Source: Lentibacillus kapialis
GTDB taxonomy: Bacteria; Bacillota; Bacilli; Bacillales; Amphibacillaceae
Direction: 5' to 3'
Length of the DNA: 64,000 bases
Assembly (NCBI RefSeq): GCF_014646635.1
Contig: NZ_BMNQ01000007.1
Span: 24,911-88,910 of the forward strand
The first letter of the stretch is position 1. Every line of letters begins with the position of its first letter. This document shows, piece by piece, positions 52,551-62,103 of this stretch. Under the pieces are notes generated by a model. That model was not told the DNA's origin. It was given only the letters and a program-made list of their open reading frames with translations, and made no database searches. The translations under genes were made by a program, and so were the position numbers.

Positions 52551-53741
52551 ATGAAACGATATGGGCAATTAACAGTCATATTAGCCATTATTGTACTGAC
52601 AATCGGGACATTTTATATCCAGTCCGCTATCGCTTCTAATGGACTGCCGGGCATAACGATGGAAAAAGTGAAAGGAAATAAAGATGAAATCAAACCGGTC
52701 ACAATAAGCGGCAGTTATTCAGTCGGAAATAGCAGGGACGAATTTGTGCAGATTGATTCAAAGGGAGCAACATATGGCGGTAAGGTGTCCTTTCCTGAAC
52801 ACTTCCGGGATAGATTTTTTAATGCGAAAGTCAATCAGCTTCAAGAGACGTATCGCAGTTTTATGCGCGGCAAAGGTGGAAGTGACACATCATATCTTGA
52901 GACAGAAGATACGCTTGCTTATGCTGATGTAATCAATCAAACAGTACCCGGACGAGGTGAGGCGACATTTGATATCGCTGTATTGGATAAAGAAAGTGAT
53001 GAAACAATGTCGTTTACGCTTCCTGTACCAAATCGGGCGATGTATGTACAAGTACAGGTGCAGGATGTGCAAATGACCGGTGATGAACTACACGTTATAA
53101 CACGTAATTATCCACAAAATGGAGAGAAAGAGGCACATTTTTACCGTATCGATATTTCAAATAAAGCGATAACCGGTGAGGATACGATTGTTTCGGATGG
53201 TCTTCATGAAAACAAGCATACACTGTCTAATATGGTATCTGTTTCAGATGAGACAACGGCCTATGATAACATTATTTTCAGTAAAACGACCCGTCCAGTC
53301 GCGCGGGAAGATAGTCAAGGCATGGCGTCAGAACAGACGACAAAAGAAAAGTCCGAGGGATATATTGTCTACAATCCGGAAACAGGAAAGAAAAGGTCTT
53401 TAAAAATGCCTGAGTCACTGGAAGGTCAGGGGAGGCTTGGCCGTGACAATACATCGCTTTATTTTTCAGGCCAACAACAGATTATTGAGTATAATGTGGA
53501 AACAGAACAAATCACCAATGAAGTAGATTTACCTTCATCGTGTAAGGAAGCAAAGTGGGGAGGCATAACACGCATTGCCAATGATAGGGCATATATGCTT
53601 GCAAAAGCCCCGCAATCCTTTAAACGCTTGCTGGTGCTTGATTTAAAATCCGGTGATACGCTGTTTGAGGGGAAAGTTAAGCTGGAAGGCTCACCTGAAC
53701 AGAATGACAAACTCAATTTGTATGAACTGCGGGTCGATTAA
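52551..53741 (+). CDS. Exported protein of unknown function, paralog 2
   Basis: A 396-residue paralog of the preceding gene with the same N-terminal signal segment (MKRYGQLTVILAIIVLTIGT) and the same block order. It has the start site GAGAGGAGC and ends in a terminator. Divergence between the copies suggests an old tandem duplication followed by specialisation. By context both are extracytoplasmic accessory proteins of the GntR-regulated ABC transporter. Confidence 0.78.
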   Translation: MKRYGQLTVILAIIVLTIGTFYIQSAIASNGLPGITMEKVKGNKDEIKPVTISGSYSVGNSRDEFVQIDSKGATYGGKVSFPEHFRDRFFNAKVNQLQETYRSFMRGKGGSDTSYLETEDTLAYADVINQTVPGRGEATFDIAVLDKESDETMSFTLPVPNRAMYVQVQVQDVQMTGDELHVITRNYPQNGEKEAHFYRIDISNKAITGEDTIVSDGLHENKHTLSNMVSVSDETTAYDNIIFSKTTRPVAREDSQGMASEQTTKEKSEGYIVYNPETGKKRSLKMPESLEGQGRLGRDNTSLYFSGQQQIIEYNVETEQITNEVDLPSSCKEAKWGGITRIANDRAYMLAKAPQSFKRLLVLDLKSGDTLFEGKVKLEGSPEQNDKLNLYELRVD

Positions 53742-53747
53742 AACGAG

Positions 53748-53774
53748 CGCCTGCTTCTATCCCGGGAGCAGGCG
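53748..53774. terminator. Terminator between convergent operons
   Basis: CGCCTGCT (53748-53755) pairs with AGCAGGCG (53767-53774), followed by TTTTG and preceded by AAAACG, ending both the exported-protein operon and the convergent PadR operon. Confidence 0.75.
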
Positions 53775-53817
53775 TTTTGTCATTAATCAGTTCAAAATAT
53801 AGTATGGCTGATCACTG

Positions 53818-54495
53818 TCATTGGGTTTTCTTCAGCACAAACCATCCGGAAAGTCCAAGCAGAATGCCAATAATCAGAACTTCCCAGTGTGGAAGGTTAA
53901 CAGCTGCTCCAAACGGTGGCAAAAGATAAATAACCAGCAAAAAAAGCGCGACAGACAGGAGACCATACAGCCAGAAAATGAAAAACTCCAGTATTTTGTT
54001 TATCCCTTTGAATGCACTCCATCTCAAGTATTGAATGATAACATAGACAAGCAGAAAGGCGATTGGCAGAAAGAGTACAGTTTTCACGGTGAACGAACCT
54101 AAAAAGACATTGACTTCAGCGTCACCTTTGTTAAAACCATAATAAAGAATTATATTAAATAGGCTGTTAAAAATAGTGCTTGCTCCCATGAAAAATAAGG
54201 TTCCCATAAGGAAATAACTCAAAAAGCTTCTGGGTATTCGATTGGGAAGAGCACCCGCGATTTCCTGAGCATAAGCTTTCGGATTATCGCCAAACACATC
54301 GTTTGCCGTTTTTCCGTCCTCTTGAGCTTCGAGGAGATGATCCAGCATTTCGGCAAGCACTTCTTCTGTTGCGATATCCGATTTGCTGTAAGATAGCCTA
54401 ATGTAGACAAGCATGTTTTCATAATAGGCGAGGTTTTCCTTGTTCAGCAGTTTGCGTTTTTGGTTATTTTCTTCCACTAACATCTTTGTATTCAT
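53818..54495 (-). CDS. HAAS/DUF1700-like membrane protein partner of PadR
   Basis: A 225-residue protein. A soluble N-terminal helical part (ENLAYYENMLVYIRLSYSKS, then LAEMLDHLLEAQEDGKTA) recalls the HAAS domain, followed by four TM segments. Such proteins are commonly encoded directly downstream of PadR regulators, as here with a 4-bp overlap. Function unknown, probably sensing or buffering of the regulator. Confidence 0.75.
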   Translation of the reverse strand: MNTKMLVEENNQKRKLLNKENLAYYENMLVYIRLSYSKSDIATEEVLAEMLDHLLEAQEDGKTANDVFGDNPKAYAQEIAGALPNRIPRSFLSYFLMGTLFFMGASTIFNSLFNIILYYGFNKGDAEVNVFLGSFTVKTVLFLPIAFLLVYVIIQYLRWSAFKGINKILEFFIFWLYGLLSVALFLLVIYLLPPFGAAVNLPHWEVLIIGILLGLSGWFVLKKTQ

Positions 54496-54824
54496 GTTCG
54501 ATCCCCCTCATCCTGCAATAATCGGTCAACCGGATGCTTGATACCTTCCCAGTGCGTCTTAAAAAGATCAAGTGCCTCCACGCCTTTGTCTGTCAGATGG
54601 TAATATTTCCTGTTCGGCCCGTTAGGTGATGGCTGCATGTTTCCTTTAATCAGATCATCTTTTTGCATGCGCAGGAGTACCGGATAGATGGATCCTTCGC
54701 TGACAGTAAGCCCATAATCCTGAAGCTTCATCGATAATTCATAGCCATACACGGTCGACCTGGAAATGATAATCAATATGCATCCCTCCAATATTCCTTT
54801 TAACAATTGGCTTCTTATTGTCAT
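54492..54824 (-). CDS. PadR-family transcriptional regulator
   Basis: A 110-residue regulator with the PadR winged HTH: GILEGCILIIISRSTVYGYE, GLTVSEGSIYPVLLRMQKDD and NRKYYHLTDKG. It starts at ATG 54824. It overlaps the HAAS-type membrane protein gene and is probably autorepressed. Confidence 0.92.
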   Translation of the reverse strand: MTIRSQLLKGILEGCILIIISRSTVYGYELSMKLQDYGLTVSEGSIYPVLLRMQKDDLIKGNMQPSPNGPNRKYYHLTDKGVEALDLFKTHWEGIKHPVDRLLQDEGDRT

Positions 54825-55027
54825 GTGTTTCGCCTACCTTGTATAGCAATATAGTTAAGTAAAAAATGAAGAACCAGTGCTGTATTTCACATACAGTGAC
54901 TTGTATTGCCAAATAGTATAACAGTCTTTCAGCTATATTGCAATGCCAGTTACTGCTGCGAATAGTGTAATTGTCCAGCATGTGGCTGACAGAGATTCTA
55001 TACAGCGCATATTTATGTAAAAGCAGT

Positions 55028-55068
55028 ATTAACACCTGCTTATCTATTCAGATAAGGCAGGTGTTAAT
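55028..55068. terminator. Long hairpin downstream of the CotY/CotZ-like gene
   Basis: ATTAACACCTGCTTATCT (55028-55045) pairs with a downstream copy ending GCAGGTGTTAAT (55050-55068), 18 pairs with one bulged G and an ATTC loop. Neither side has a strong T-run, so the terminator call is provisional. The rest of 54825-55119 shows no gene. Confidence 0.45.
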
Positions 55069-55119
55069 AAAAAAATGATTGATTGAGAGGGTGAAGTATG
55101 GGTGGCTTAGTACTTATAG

Positions 55120-55701
55120 CTAGTAATGCTTATGGGCGTGATTATCGGGTACATGCATTTCATTGATTGATAATGGTGAAACAGGATCAAGACAGGTTAT
55201 GCCGGTGAAATCTTCCAAGTCAACTGTCAGGCATATACCGGTTTCCACAAAATCTGTAATGGGTTTATCAGTCGAAAAGAATTGGCATACCTTTCCATGT
55301 TTATCATATGGTTTTACAACTTCACATGATTCCGAAACAGGCAGCAACAATTCCAGCTTAACGCAACAGTCCTTATCATGAACAAATTTTTTAGCTCGGA
55401 AAATGGGCGTCTCGACACATTCAAAAAAAGATTTTCCGTATGCAGATGAACGCGATACGCCGCTCCCTACAAATGGATCGCAATCTCCTTTACAGTAAAG
55501 GATGAACGGAATGGTTGTATTTTGAGGCCCGGTGTCATTTCTGTGTGACAACAACTGGTGAATTGATCTGTCGCAGCTGGTATGGCAGCTCATATCTGCT
55601 ACTTCATCTTGCGCTTTGATGATATTTCTGACTATATCACATACACAGCTGTCGTCTCTTCGTTTTGAATAGACATTTTCCCTTCCTTTATGACAGCTCA
55701 T
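55120..55701 (-). CDS. CotY/CotZ-family cysteine-rich spore coat protein
   Basis: A 193-residue protein with many cysteines spaced through its length (MSCHKG, CVCDIVRNIIKAQDEV, MSCHTSCDRS, CKGDCDPF, KDCCVKLELLLPV, CLTVDLEDFTGITCLDP). These match the CotY/CotZ/ExsY family, which self-assembles into the outermost spore crust or exosporium basal layer. ATG 55701 has AAGGAGAG upstream. The adjacent divergent gene is probably another spore-surface protein. Confidence 0.9.
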   Translation of the reverse strand: MSCHKGRENVYSKRRDDSCVCDIVRNIIKAQDEVADMSCHTSCDRSIHQLLSHRNDTGPQNTTIPFILYCKGDCDPFVGSGVSRSSAYGKSFFECVETPIFRAKKFVHDKDCCVKLELLLPVSESCEVVKPYDKHGKVCQFFSTDKPITDFVETGICLTVDLEDFTGITCLDPVSPLSINEMHVPDNHAHKHY

Positions 55702-55968
55702 ATACTTCTCTCCTTACATTAGAATATTGAACAATAGCAACATATGTATTGCATGCATAAGAAGCCTGTATAAATGTCTATTTCCTGCCAAATTAATGAA
55801 GTTGTCTACTAGAAAAAGGGCTAAAAGAGCCGTTATATAAAAAATGTGCGCTTGTACAGGTATATCTATCTACTCAATATTGCATTATCCACATATAAAG
55901 TAAGTGTAAAGAGTTTTTAGTGCTTAACAGGCCAAAAAACTCAAAAAATTAAAGAGGAGGAAAGTAAT

Positions 55969-56739
55969 TTGCGACAAAGAAGAAGTTTTTACGATATGGA
56001 AGACTATTATTATCAGGACGATTGCTGCGACAAATGCGGGAAAAAAGAATGTGGCTGTGAACGCGGTGAACTTGTTGAAGAAGTAGTGTTTTCCGATGAT
56101 GTCCAGAAAACGGCCGAGTTTATTCTGCCGGCTGCTCTTGGCCCGTTGAATGGCGGAGGAGCTCTTCCCCCTTCAACAGTAGTTGATGCTCTTGTTGGTG
56201 CCCTGGGCTTAACTGGTCTGGTAAATTTAAGAGTTAATCCGGACTTTACAGGCATCCAGCAGGAGGTTACCGTGATTAAGGATAAAGTTATTAATCTCGG
56301 ATTCATCCCGGCAACAATTGATATCGAGGAAACTACTGCCGGAGTGGTATCTGTTAGCATTCCAATCAGGATCTTTTTCCAGGAGCATACCGATTGTCCT
56401 GGAATATGCCCTGGAGATCAGGTGACTGAAACTGTTCCTGAACCGGAAGCTGTGTTAAATCAGCCATTAATTACAACAGATGCCAGTGGCGGAACGGTGA
56501 TTAATTTCTTGCTGTTCAAAGCTGTTTTGCGTACGAATATCACAGTAATACGTCGGGGAGTTAAACGAAACGGCAAGGTCGAACCGCTGAATCCACATCG
56601 TTGTAAACAGAACGGTATGCCGGTTACAATTAATACACCGCTTAATTTAACACCAAATACTACTGACTTATCTACCGGTGGCGGTGGTGGAGGCGTTACA
56701 GGTGCTTCTGCCCCAGCCAGTAATAACGCTAACCAATAG
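55969..56739 (+). CDS. Hypothetical Cys- and Gly-rich protein, probably spore-surface
   Basis: A 256-residue protein from TTG 55969 behind AGAGGAGGAAA. The N-terminus is rich in aromatic, acidic and cysteine residues (DCCDKCGKKECGCERG). The middle contains a beta-rich domain (VINLGFIPATIDIEETTAGV), with a CPGICPGD segment. The C-terminus is a flexible Asn/Thr/Gly/Ala tail with GGGGGG. There is no signal peptide. Divergence from a CotY/CotZ gene and these features suggest a spore-surface or appendage-type protein. I do not recognise the family. Confidence 0.7.
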   Translation: MRQRRSFYDMEDYYYQDDCCDKCGKKECGCERGELVEEVVFSDDVQKTAEFILPAALGPLNGGGALPPSTVVDALVGALGLTGLVNLRVNPDFTGIQQEVTVIKDKVINLGFIPATIDIEETTAGVVSVSIPIRIFFQEHTDCPGICPGDQVTETVPEPEAVLNQPLITTDASGGTVINFLLFKAVLRTNITVIRRGVKRNGKVEPLNPHRCKQNGMPVTINTPLNLTPNTTDLSTGGGGGGVTGASAPASNNANQ

Positions 56740-56751
56740 TGGCAGACTTAT

Positions 56752-56779
56752 CTAAGGCTGTTTGGTGCAACAGCCTTAG
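56752..56779 (+). terminator. Rho-independent terminator after the 55969-56739 gene
   Basis: CTAAGGCTGTT (56752-56762) pairs perfectly with AACAGCCTTAG (56769-56779), followed by ATTTT. Confidence 0.85.
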
Positions 56780-56860
56780 ATTTTAAAAAGTCAATGCGTC
56801 ATAAGTATATGCTTCCGTTTAGTAAAGGTTAATCCCATAACCCATGATATTAAATATATG

Positions 56861-56895
56861 AGGTTGCACATTCAAATGAAGTGCGACCTTCTTTT
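56861..56895 (+). terminator. Second hairpin in the 56740-57024 gap
   Basis: AGGTTGCAC (56861-56869) pairs with GTGCGACCT (56881-56889, one G-T), followed by TCTTTTATA. No gene is visible in the gap. Confidence 0.5.
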
Positions 56896-57024
56896 ATATA
56901 AGTCGAATTTCCAACATAGGCTTGTATGTAAGATTTATAACAATACGGAGTTGTAAAAAGATTGGAAGCAATACTGTAAATACATGTGAAGATTATGAAG
57001 GAGATGCAGGTCAAGATAAAAAAA

Positions 57025-57115
57025 TGGCGGAGGAGGTGGGATTCGAACCCACGCGGGCGTTAACCCCTAACGCATTTCGAGTGCGTCCCCTTCAGCCGTG
57101 CTTGGGTACTCCTCC
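57025..57115 (-). tRNA. tRNA-Ser (anticodon CGA)
   Basis: The minus strand reads a 91-nt class II tRNA: acceptor GGAGGAG, anticodon stem ACGCA/TGCGT with loop CTCGAAA (anticodon CGA), a long variable arm, T-loop GTTCGAATC, and encoded CCA. Decodes UCG. Confidence 0.95.
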
Positions 57116-57120
57116 ATAGA

Positions 57121-57196
57121 TGGTGCTGGTGAGAGGACTCGAACCTCCGACCCCTTCATTACGAGTGAAGTGCTCTTCCAACTGAGCTACACCAGC
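57121..57196 (-). tRNA. tRNA-Thr (anticodon CGU)
   Basis: The minus strand reads a 76-nt tRNA: acceptor GCTGGTG/CACCAGC, D-loop AGCTCAGTTGGAAGAGC, anticodon stem CTTCA/TGAAG with loop CTCGTAA (anticodon CGT), T-loop GTTCGAGTC, and encoded CCA. It lies 5 bp upstream of tRNA-Ser and is likely cotranscribed with it. Confidence 0.95.
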
Positions 57197-57434
57197 ATGT
57201 TTAGGTGTGATTTTTAATTCCACTCAAAAATGATAATACATATTTGTTATTTGTGCAATGGATTTGACTGGAATTTTTATAACCTATGTAATGATCAACG
57301 GTCAACTGGCCGTGGAAGTTGTTCGGAATGTCACCAATAATATTTTGCAATCACTCAAATAAAACATTTGACTGGAAATTCTTTTGTGCTTAAATTGGCA
57401 AGCAGCGGGAACAGTAACTAATGGAGGTGATCGC

Positions 57435-57629
57435 ATGGCAGTCGAAGGTTATATCAGATTCGGCCTGGCAATTGTTATTTTAATGATGATCGCGATTATT
57501 CTCTACCGATTCAACGCCGGAAAAAGCAATAGGCGGCAAAGTTCTTTGGAAATTATGAAAGAGCGCTATGAAAAAGGTGAGATCACGAAAGAAGCATATG
57601 AAAAAGCCAGGAAAAAGCAGGGGAAATAG
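57435..57629 (+). CDS. Small SHOCT-domain membrane protein
   Basis: A 64-residue protein with one N-terminal TM helix (GLAIVILMMIAIILYRFNAG) and a C-terminal SHOCT motif (EIMKERYEKGEITKEAYEKA). ATG 57435 follows GGAGGTGATCGC. Function unknown; such proteins are common in Firmicutes. The gap 57197-57434 holds nothing further. Confidence 0.82.
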   Translation: MAVEGYIRFGLAIVILMMIAIILYRFNAGKSNRRQSSLEIMKERYEKGEITKEAYEKARKKQGK

Positions 57630-57631
57630 CA

Positions 57632-57671
57632 ACGGCCGCTTGCCTGATGAAGGGAGCAGACAAGCGGCCGT
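57632..57671. terminator. Hairpin between the SHOCT gene and the trp operon
   Basis: ACGGCCGCTTG (57632-57642) pairs perfectly with CAAGCGGCCGT (57661-57671) between convergent genes; T-run weak. Confidence 0.6.
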
Positions 57672-57676
57672 GAAGT

Positions 57677-58450
57677 TTAGATGCTTTTTTGGATCAGCTG
57701 TTTAATATTCTCTGTTTGCCCATTATGAAACCAATCCACGATTGTGCTGCCGATTACTACACCGTCACAGTTGGCGGACAGTTCATAAGCCTGTTCGGGC
57801 GTTGAGATACCGAATCCCGCGAGCACAGGGGTGTCTGTCATCCCTTTCAATTTTTGCAAATAGGCTTGAACATTGCTCCCGTGTGATGTTCTGGCACCAG
57901 TTGTTCCTTTGACTGAAACGGCATAAAGAAAACCTTCTGTACGCTGAGCAATTTCAGTGAGCCGCTCATCAGGGCTGGTCATGGCGGCAAGCCGGATATT
58001 GGAAATGGCATATTGCATAAGATATTCAGTGATCAAGGTTTCTTCTTCCAGTGGCAGGTCAGGTATGATCACTCCATTGACACCTGCATTTGCACAGGCT
58101 TCCGCAAACTTTTCAGGACCAAACGTGAGAATCGGATTTAAATAAGTCATTAAAATGACCGGAATCGAGCGTTTTTCCTTGAATGTTTCCAATACTTCCA
58201 GAACGCCTTTCAGTGTTGTACCATTTTGGAGGGCCCGCTGTCCGGCATTTTGGATAGTTGGGCCATCTGCGGTCGGATCGGAAAAGGGGATGCCGAGTTC
58301 AACCGCTGCCGCACCGCTTTTCTCAAGAAAGCTGAGCCGTTCTTTGAGGATATCAAGTCCGCCGTCACCGGTCATGATGTATGGAACCACAATATTTTCG
58401 CTTGCTGAGCGTTTGTTTTCCAGTGCTTTATCCAAAAATTGATTACTCAT
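57677..58450 (-). CDS. trpA: Tryptophan synthase alpha subunit
   Basis: Cleaves indole-3-glycerol phosphate to indole. The 257-residue barrel has catalytic Glu in [20 protein letters not shown] (GIPFSDP motif) and Asp in IPDLPLEEE, plus [10 protein letters not shown] and the phosphate-binding [12 protein letters not shown] 58450 follows GGGAGGG and overlaps the trpB stop by 8 bp. Last gene of the trpEDCFBA operon. Confidence 0.96.
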   Translation of the reverse strand: MSNQFLDKALENKRSASENIVVPYIMTGDGGLDILKERLSFLEKSGAAAVELGIPFSDPTADGPTIQNAGQRALQNGTTLKGVLEVLETFKEKRSIPVILMTYLNPILTFGPEKFAEACANAGVNGVIIPDLPLEEETLITEYLMQYAISNIRLAAMTSPDERLTEIAQRTEGFLYAVSVKGTTGARTSHGSNVQAYLQKLKGMTDTPVLAGFGISTPEQAYELSANCDGVVIGSTIVDWFHNGQTENIKQLIQKSI

Positions 58451-59648
58451 TGACGTTCCCTCCCAATACATCTTTAACCGATTCAACGTCCTTATCGCCG
58501 CGGCCGGATAAACAAATGACCAGTGATTCCGATTCATCCATTTCTCTGGCAAGTTTCGTCGCAAACGCGACTGCATGAGCGCTTTCCAGAGCCGGGATAA
58601 TGCCTTCTGTCCTGGACAAGCGTTTAAAGGACTCTATTGCTTCTTGATCCGTGATAGACGTGTAGGTAACCCGTCCGGTATTATAAAGGTGGCTGTGCTC
58701 AGGTCCGACACCGGGGTAGTCAAGCCCGGCCGAAATCGATTGGGCCTCTTCTATCTGACCGTTTGAATCCTGCAGTAGGTGTGTCATTGTTCCATGCAAA
58801 ACGCCGACACTCCCGGCAGATAGTGTTGCCGCATGTTTATTTGTTTCGATCCCGCTTCCACCGGCTTCCACACCGTAGATTTGAACGCCTTCATCCTCAA
58901 CAAACGGATAAAACATGCCCATGGCATTGCTGCCGCCGCCGACACAGGCAACAACCGCGTTCGGTAGCCGTCCTGTGTCCGCCTGATGCTGCCGCCTTGT
59001 TTCTTTTCCAATTATCGATTGAAAATCACGCACCATTTTCGGAAAAGGATGGGGCCCTACAACAGAGCCGATGATATAATGCGTATCTTCCACATGGCTG
59101 ACCCAGTAACGCAATGCTTCATTTACCGCATCTTTCAAAGTCCCGCTTCCCTGGGAGACACTTTCAACTTTGGCACCGAGCAGTTCCATCCGGAAAACGT
59201 TTAATCTTTGCCGGCGGATGTCTTCTTCACCCATGAACACAACACATTCAAGTCCCAGGAGTGCACAAACGGTGGCGGTTGCGACACCGTGCTGGCCCGC
59301 GCCAGTTTCGGCAACGACCTTTTGTTTTCCCATCCGGCGCGTCAGAAGTGCCTGGCCAATTGTGTTATTGATTTTGTGAGCACCTGTATGGTTCAAATCT
59401 TCACGCTTTAAATAAATTGAAGGACCACCCAATTGTTCAGACAGATTTTTAGCATGATAGAGCGGTGTTTCACGGCCGACATAATCTTTTAAATAATAAT
59501 CGAGTTCCTCTCTGAAAGAGGGATCGTTCATGGCTGCGTCGTAGGCTTCTTCCAGCTCAAGCAGCGCCGGCATGAGCAACTCAGGTACAAACCTTCCGCC
59601 GAACTTGCCGTATCGTCCTGTTATATCCGGAAATGTATATGTGGTCAT
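58443..59648 (-). CDS. trpB: Tryptophan synthase beta subunit
   Basis: PLP enzyme that joins indole and serine. The 401-residue product has the PLP lysine in [33 protein letters not shown], and [13 protein letters not shown]. It is the TrpB1 type that pairs with TrpA, overlapping trpA at the 3' end. Start ATG 59648 lies 5 bp after the trpF stop. Confidence 0.97.
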   Translation of the reverse strand: MTTYTFPDITGRYGKFGGRFVPELLMPALLELEEAYDAAMNDPSFREELDYYLKDYVGRETPLYHAKNLSEQLGGPSIYLKREDLNHTGAHKINNTIGQALLTRRMGKQKVVAETGAGQHGVATATVCALLGLECVVFMGEEDIRRQRLNVFRMELLGAKVESVSQGSGTLKDAVNEALRYWVSHVEDTHYIIGSVVGPHPFPKMVRDFQSIIGKETRRQHQADTGRLPNAVVACVGGGSNAMGMFYPFVEDEGVQIYGVEAGGSGIETNKHAATLSAGSVGVLHGTMTHLLQDSNGQIEEAQSISAGLDYPGVGPEHSHLYNTGRVTYTSITDQEAIESFKRLSRTEGIIPALESAHAVAFATKLAREMDESESLVICLSGRGDKDVESVKDVLGGNVNE

Positions 59649-59653
59649 TTAGA

Positions 59654-60259
59654 TCACCCTTTCATTTTAGCGTTATTAATAAATTGATTGATTTTTTCAA
59701 GGTCTTTTAAGCCGTCCGTTTCTACACCGCTTGATACGTCCACACCCGTCGGTTTGGCAGTTGAAATCGCTGTTTGCACATTTTCAGGATTCAATCCGCC
59801 TGCGAGAATCGTTTTTTGCATGTCAAGACCGGCATCTGCCAGACGGCTCCAGTCAAATGTCGTGCCATTGCCGCCCCGGTTGGGTCCTTTAGGGCTGTCG
59901 ATCAGATAATAGTCACACGGATAAGCCTGTATTTCACCTGGGTCATGTTTGCCCATCCGGAACGCCTTAATGACAGGGTAGGGGAGTGATTCGGCAAAAG
60001 CCGCCGGTTCATCGCCGTGCAGCTGAATAATATCCAGTCTTGCTGTTTCGGCAGTCTGTATAATCGTATTCCTGGTTTCATTGACAAATACACCGACTTT
60101 TTTGACTGATGACGGGACCTCTTTGCTGATGGCTGCTGCTTTTTTCGGTGTCAATTGCCGTTTGCTCGGTGCGAAGACAAACCCGATAAAATCCGTACCG
60201 GCCCTAACAGCCTCCTGTGCCGCTTCAATCGTTGTCATGCCGCAAATTTTAACGTACAT
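59654..60259 (-). CDS. trpF: Phosphoribosylanthranilate isomerase
   Basis: Catalyses the Amadori rearrangement to CdRP. The 201-residue barrel starts VKICGMTTIEAAQEAV (catalytic Cys) and has FIGFVFAPSKRQ, IIQLHGDEP and LAGGLNPENVQ. It is separate from trpC, as in Bacillus. ATG 60259 overlaps the trpC stop by 11 bp. Confidence 0.95.
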   Translation of the reverse strand: MYVKICGMTTIEAAQEAVRAGTDFIGFVFAPSKRQLTPKKAAAISKEVPSSVKKVGVFVNETRNTIIQTAETARLDIIQLHGDEPAAFAESLPYPVIKAFRMGKHDPGEIQAYPCDYYLIDSPKGPNRGGNGTTFDWSRLADAGLDMQKTILAGGLNPENVQTAISTAKPTGVDVSSGVETDGLKDLEKINQFINNAKMKG

Positions 60260-61049
60260 GGGTCTGTTCTCCCTCCGTTAGCGGGACTTGCAGATCGCTA
60301 ATCGTTTGCGGCAAGTCATCAGCCCGCATCAGCGTTTCGCCGATAAGGACGGTCCTCGCACCGCTCGCGGCAGCCTTCATGACATCCCCACGCGTTTTAA
60401 TCCCACTTTCGCTGATCAGAATGGTGTCAGGATTCGTAACCATAGATGCCAACCGGCCAGTGGTATTTAAATCAACGTCAAACGTTTTTAAGTTCCGGTT
60501 GTTGATGCCGATAATGTCAGCACCTAAATCTATGGCCGTTTTCATTTCATCTTCGTTGTGCACTTCAACAAGCACATCAAGACCCTGATCACTGGCATAC
60601 GTGTAAAGCTCCCGCAATGTGGACACAGGCATGGCGGCGACAATCAATAGAATGATGGAGGCACCCGCCGCTTTGGCATGATCAATTTGCACTTTGTCGA
60701 TGAAAAAGTCTTTACAAAGCAGCGGAACATTGACTGCTTTACGGACGGCACGCAAATCATCCATCGACCCTTTGAAAAACGTCTGGTCGGTCAGAACCGA
60801 TATGGCACCGGCTCCATTGGATGCATATCGTGTAGCTTGATATACCGGATCAACATTCGGGTCGATGGCTCCTTTAGAAGGAGAGGACCTTTTGATTTCA
60901 GCAATAATATTCATACGCTTTGTATGATGAAACGTCCGGGCAATCGACGGCACCTTGTCAATCGCTGTCGAGAAATCAGGAAGGGGCTCATTTTTTAGAT
61001 GCTCAACTTCCTTTTTCTTTTGTTGGATAATTTTTTCTAAAATGGTCAT
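60249..61049 (-). CDS. trpC: Indole-3-glycerol phosphate synthase
   Basis: Ring-closes CdRP to indole-3-glycerol phosphate. The 266-residue product has IIAEIKRSSPSKG, FFKGSMDDL, LLCKDFFIDKVQI and IGINNRNLKTFDVDL, with SESGIKTRGDVM. It is between trpD (1 bp upstream) and trpF. Complete. Confidence 0.96.
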   Translation of the reverse strand: MTILEKIIQQKKKEVEHLKNEPLPDFSTAIDKVPSIARTFHHTKRMNIIAEIKRSSPSKGAIDPNVDPVYQATRYASNGAGAISVLTDQTFFKGSMDDLRAVRKAVNVPLLCKDFFIDKVQIDHAKAAGASIILLIVAAMPVSTLRELYTYASDQGLDVLVEVHNEDEMKTAIDLGADIIGINNRNLKTFDVDLNTTGRLASMVTNPDTILISESGIKTRGDVMKAAASGARTVLIGETLMRADDLPQTISDLQVPLTEGEQTHVR

Positions 61050-61050
61050 G

Positions 61051-62076
61051 TTATATCACCTCACGTGTGATTTTGTTGCTATAATCGACCAATCGCTGCA
61101 GTTTATCCATGGCTGAACCGCTCTGAATGCTTTCCTCAGCCTTCTGGATGCCATCTTTAATCGACGCTGCAGCCCCGTTAGCAAATAGGCCCAGACCGGC
61201 ATTGAGCAGTACGGTATCGTAATAAGGGCCCTTCTTCCCGTTTAAAATATCCAGCAGAATAGTGGCGTTATCTTTTGCATCGCCGCCCCGGATGTCGTCA
61301 TTGTCATACACCGGTAAACCGATCTCAGATGGATGCAGCGTGAATGATGTGACGTTTCCTGCTTCCAACAATGACATATGATTTTCGCCGGCAAGTGATG
61401 CTTCATCCATATACCCTGCGCCGTTGATGACAAGTGCGCGCTTTCGTCCAAGCTGGTGCAGTGTTTCTGCCAGCACTGGCAGCATATCCCGACGGTAAGA
61501 ACCCATTAGCTGTGTGTTCAGCTTGACCGGGTTTGTCAGCGGTCCAATCAGATTAAAAATTGTCGGAAGCCCCAAGTTTTTCCGTACGGTCATGAATCGC
61601 TTCATGCCGGGTAGAACATTGGGTGCGTAAAGGAAGGCGATATTATTTTCTTGAATCATTTCCTCCACGTGTTGTTTTGAAAACGATAAAGAAATATCCA
61701 AATGTTCCAATACATCAGCGCTTCCTGTCTGACTGGAAACACTACGATTGCCGTGTTTGGCGACTTTAACGCCGGCACCTGCAAGTACAAATGCGGCTGT
61801 TGTGCTAATGTTGAAACTGCAGGACCCGTCTCCGCCAGTGCCGCAGTTATCCATTACATTCGTCAATATATTGGTCGTTTGAGTGGATTGTTCCCGGATA
61901 ACATCAGCAAGACCTGCGATTTCTTCGGGCGTTTCACCTTTTGCCCGCAATGCTGTCAGGAATGAAGCGAGTTCGCTTTCACTGATATGATCTGCAAATG
62001 ACGATGTAGCGGCATTCTTCATTTCATCGAATGTCAGGTCTTCACGGCTCAGCAGTTTTTCAAGATAATGTTTCAT
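61051..62076 (-). CDS. trpD: Anthranilate phosphoribosyltransferase
   Basis: Transfers phosphoribosyl from PRPP to anthranilate. The 341-residue product has the PRPP motif DNCGTGGDGSCSFNISTTAA, VAKHGNRSVSSQTGSADVLE and RPLGP-like GPLTNP. ATG 62076 has GGAGGGG upstream. It is 27 bp downstream of trpE. The usual Bacillus order is kept. Confidence 0.96.
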   Translation of the reverse strand: MKHYLEKLLSREDLTFDEMKNAATSSFADHISESELASFLTALRAKGETPEEIAGLADVIREQSTQTTNILTNVMDNCGTGGDGSCSFNISTTAAFVLAGAGVKVAKHGNRSVSSQTGSADVLEHLDISLSFSKQHVEEMIQENNIAFLYAPNVLPGMKRFMTVRKNLGLPTIFNLIGPLTNPVKLNTQLMGSYRRDMLPVLAETLHQLGRKRALVINGAGYMDEASLAGENHMSLLEAGNVTSFTLHPSEIGLPVYDNDDIRGGDAKDNATILLDILNGKKGPYYDTVLLNAGLGLFANGAAASIKDGIQKAEESIQSGSAMDKLQRLVDYSNKITREVI

Positions 62077-62103
62077 GATGAATCCCCTCCAAGATTTTAA
62101 AGT

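Noticed and set aside
55098..55166. Short plus-strand YjcZ-like hydrophobic peptide
   Set aside because: A GAGAGGG site and ATG exist, but the hydrophobic parts are in two different frames and overlap the end of the CotY/CotZ-like gene.
56922..57119. Small protein gene containing VGFEPTRALTPN-type sequence
   Set aside because: This is a translation of the reverse strand of tRNA-Ser, a common false gene call.
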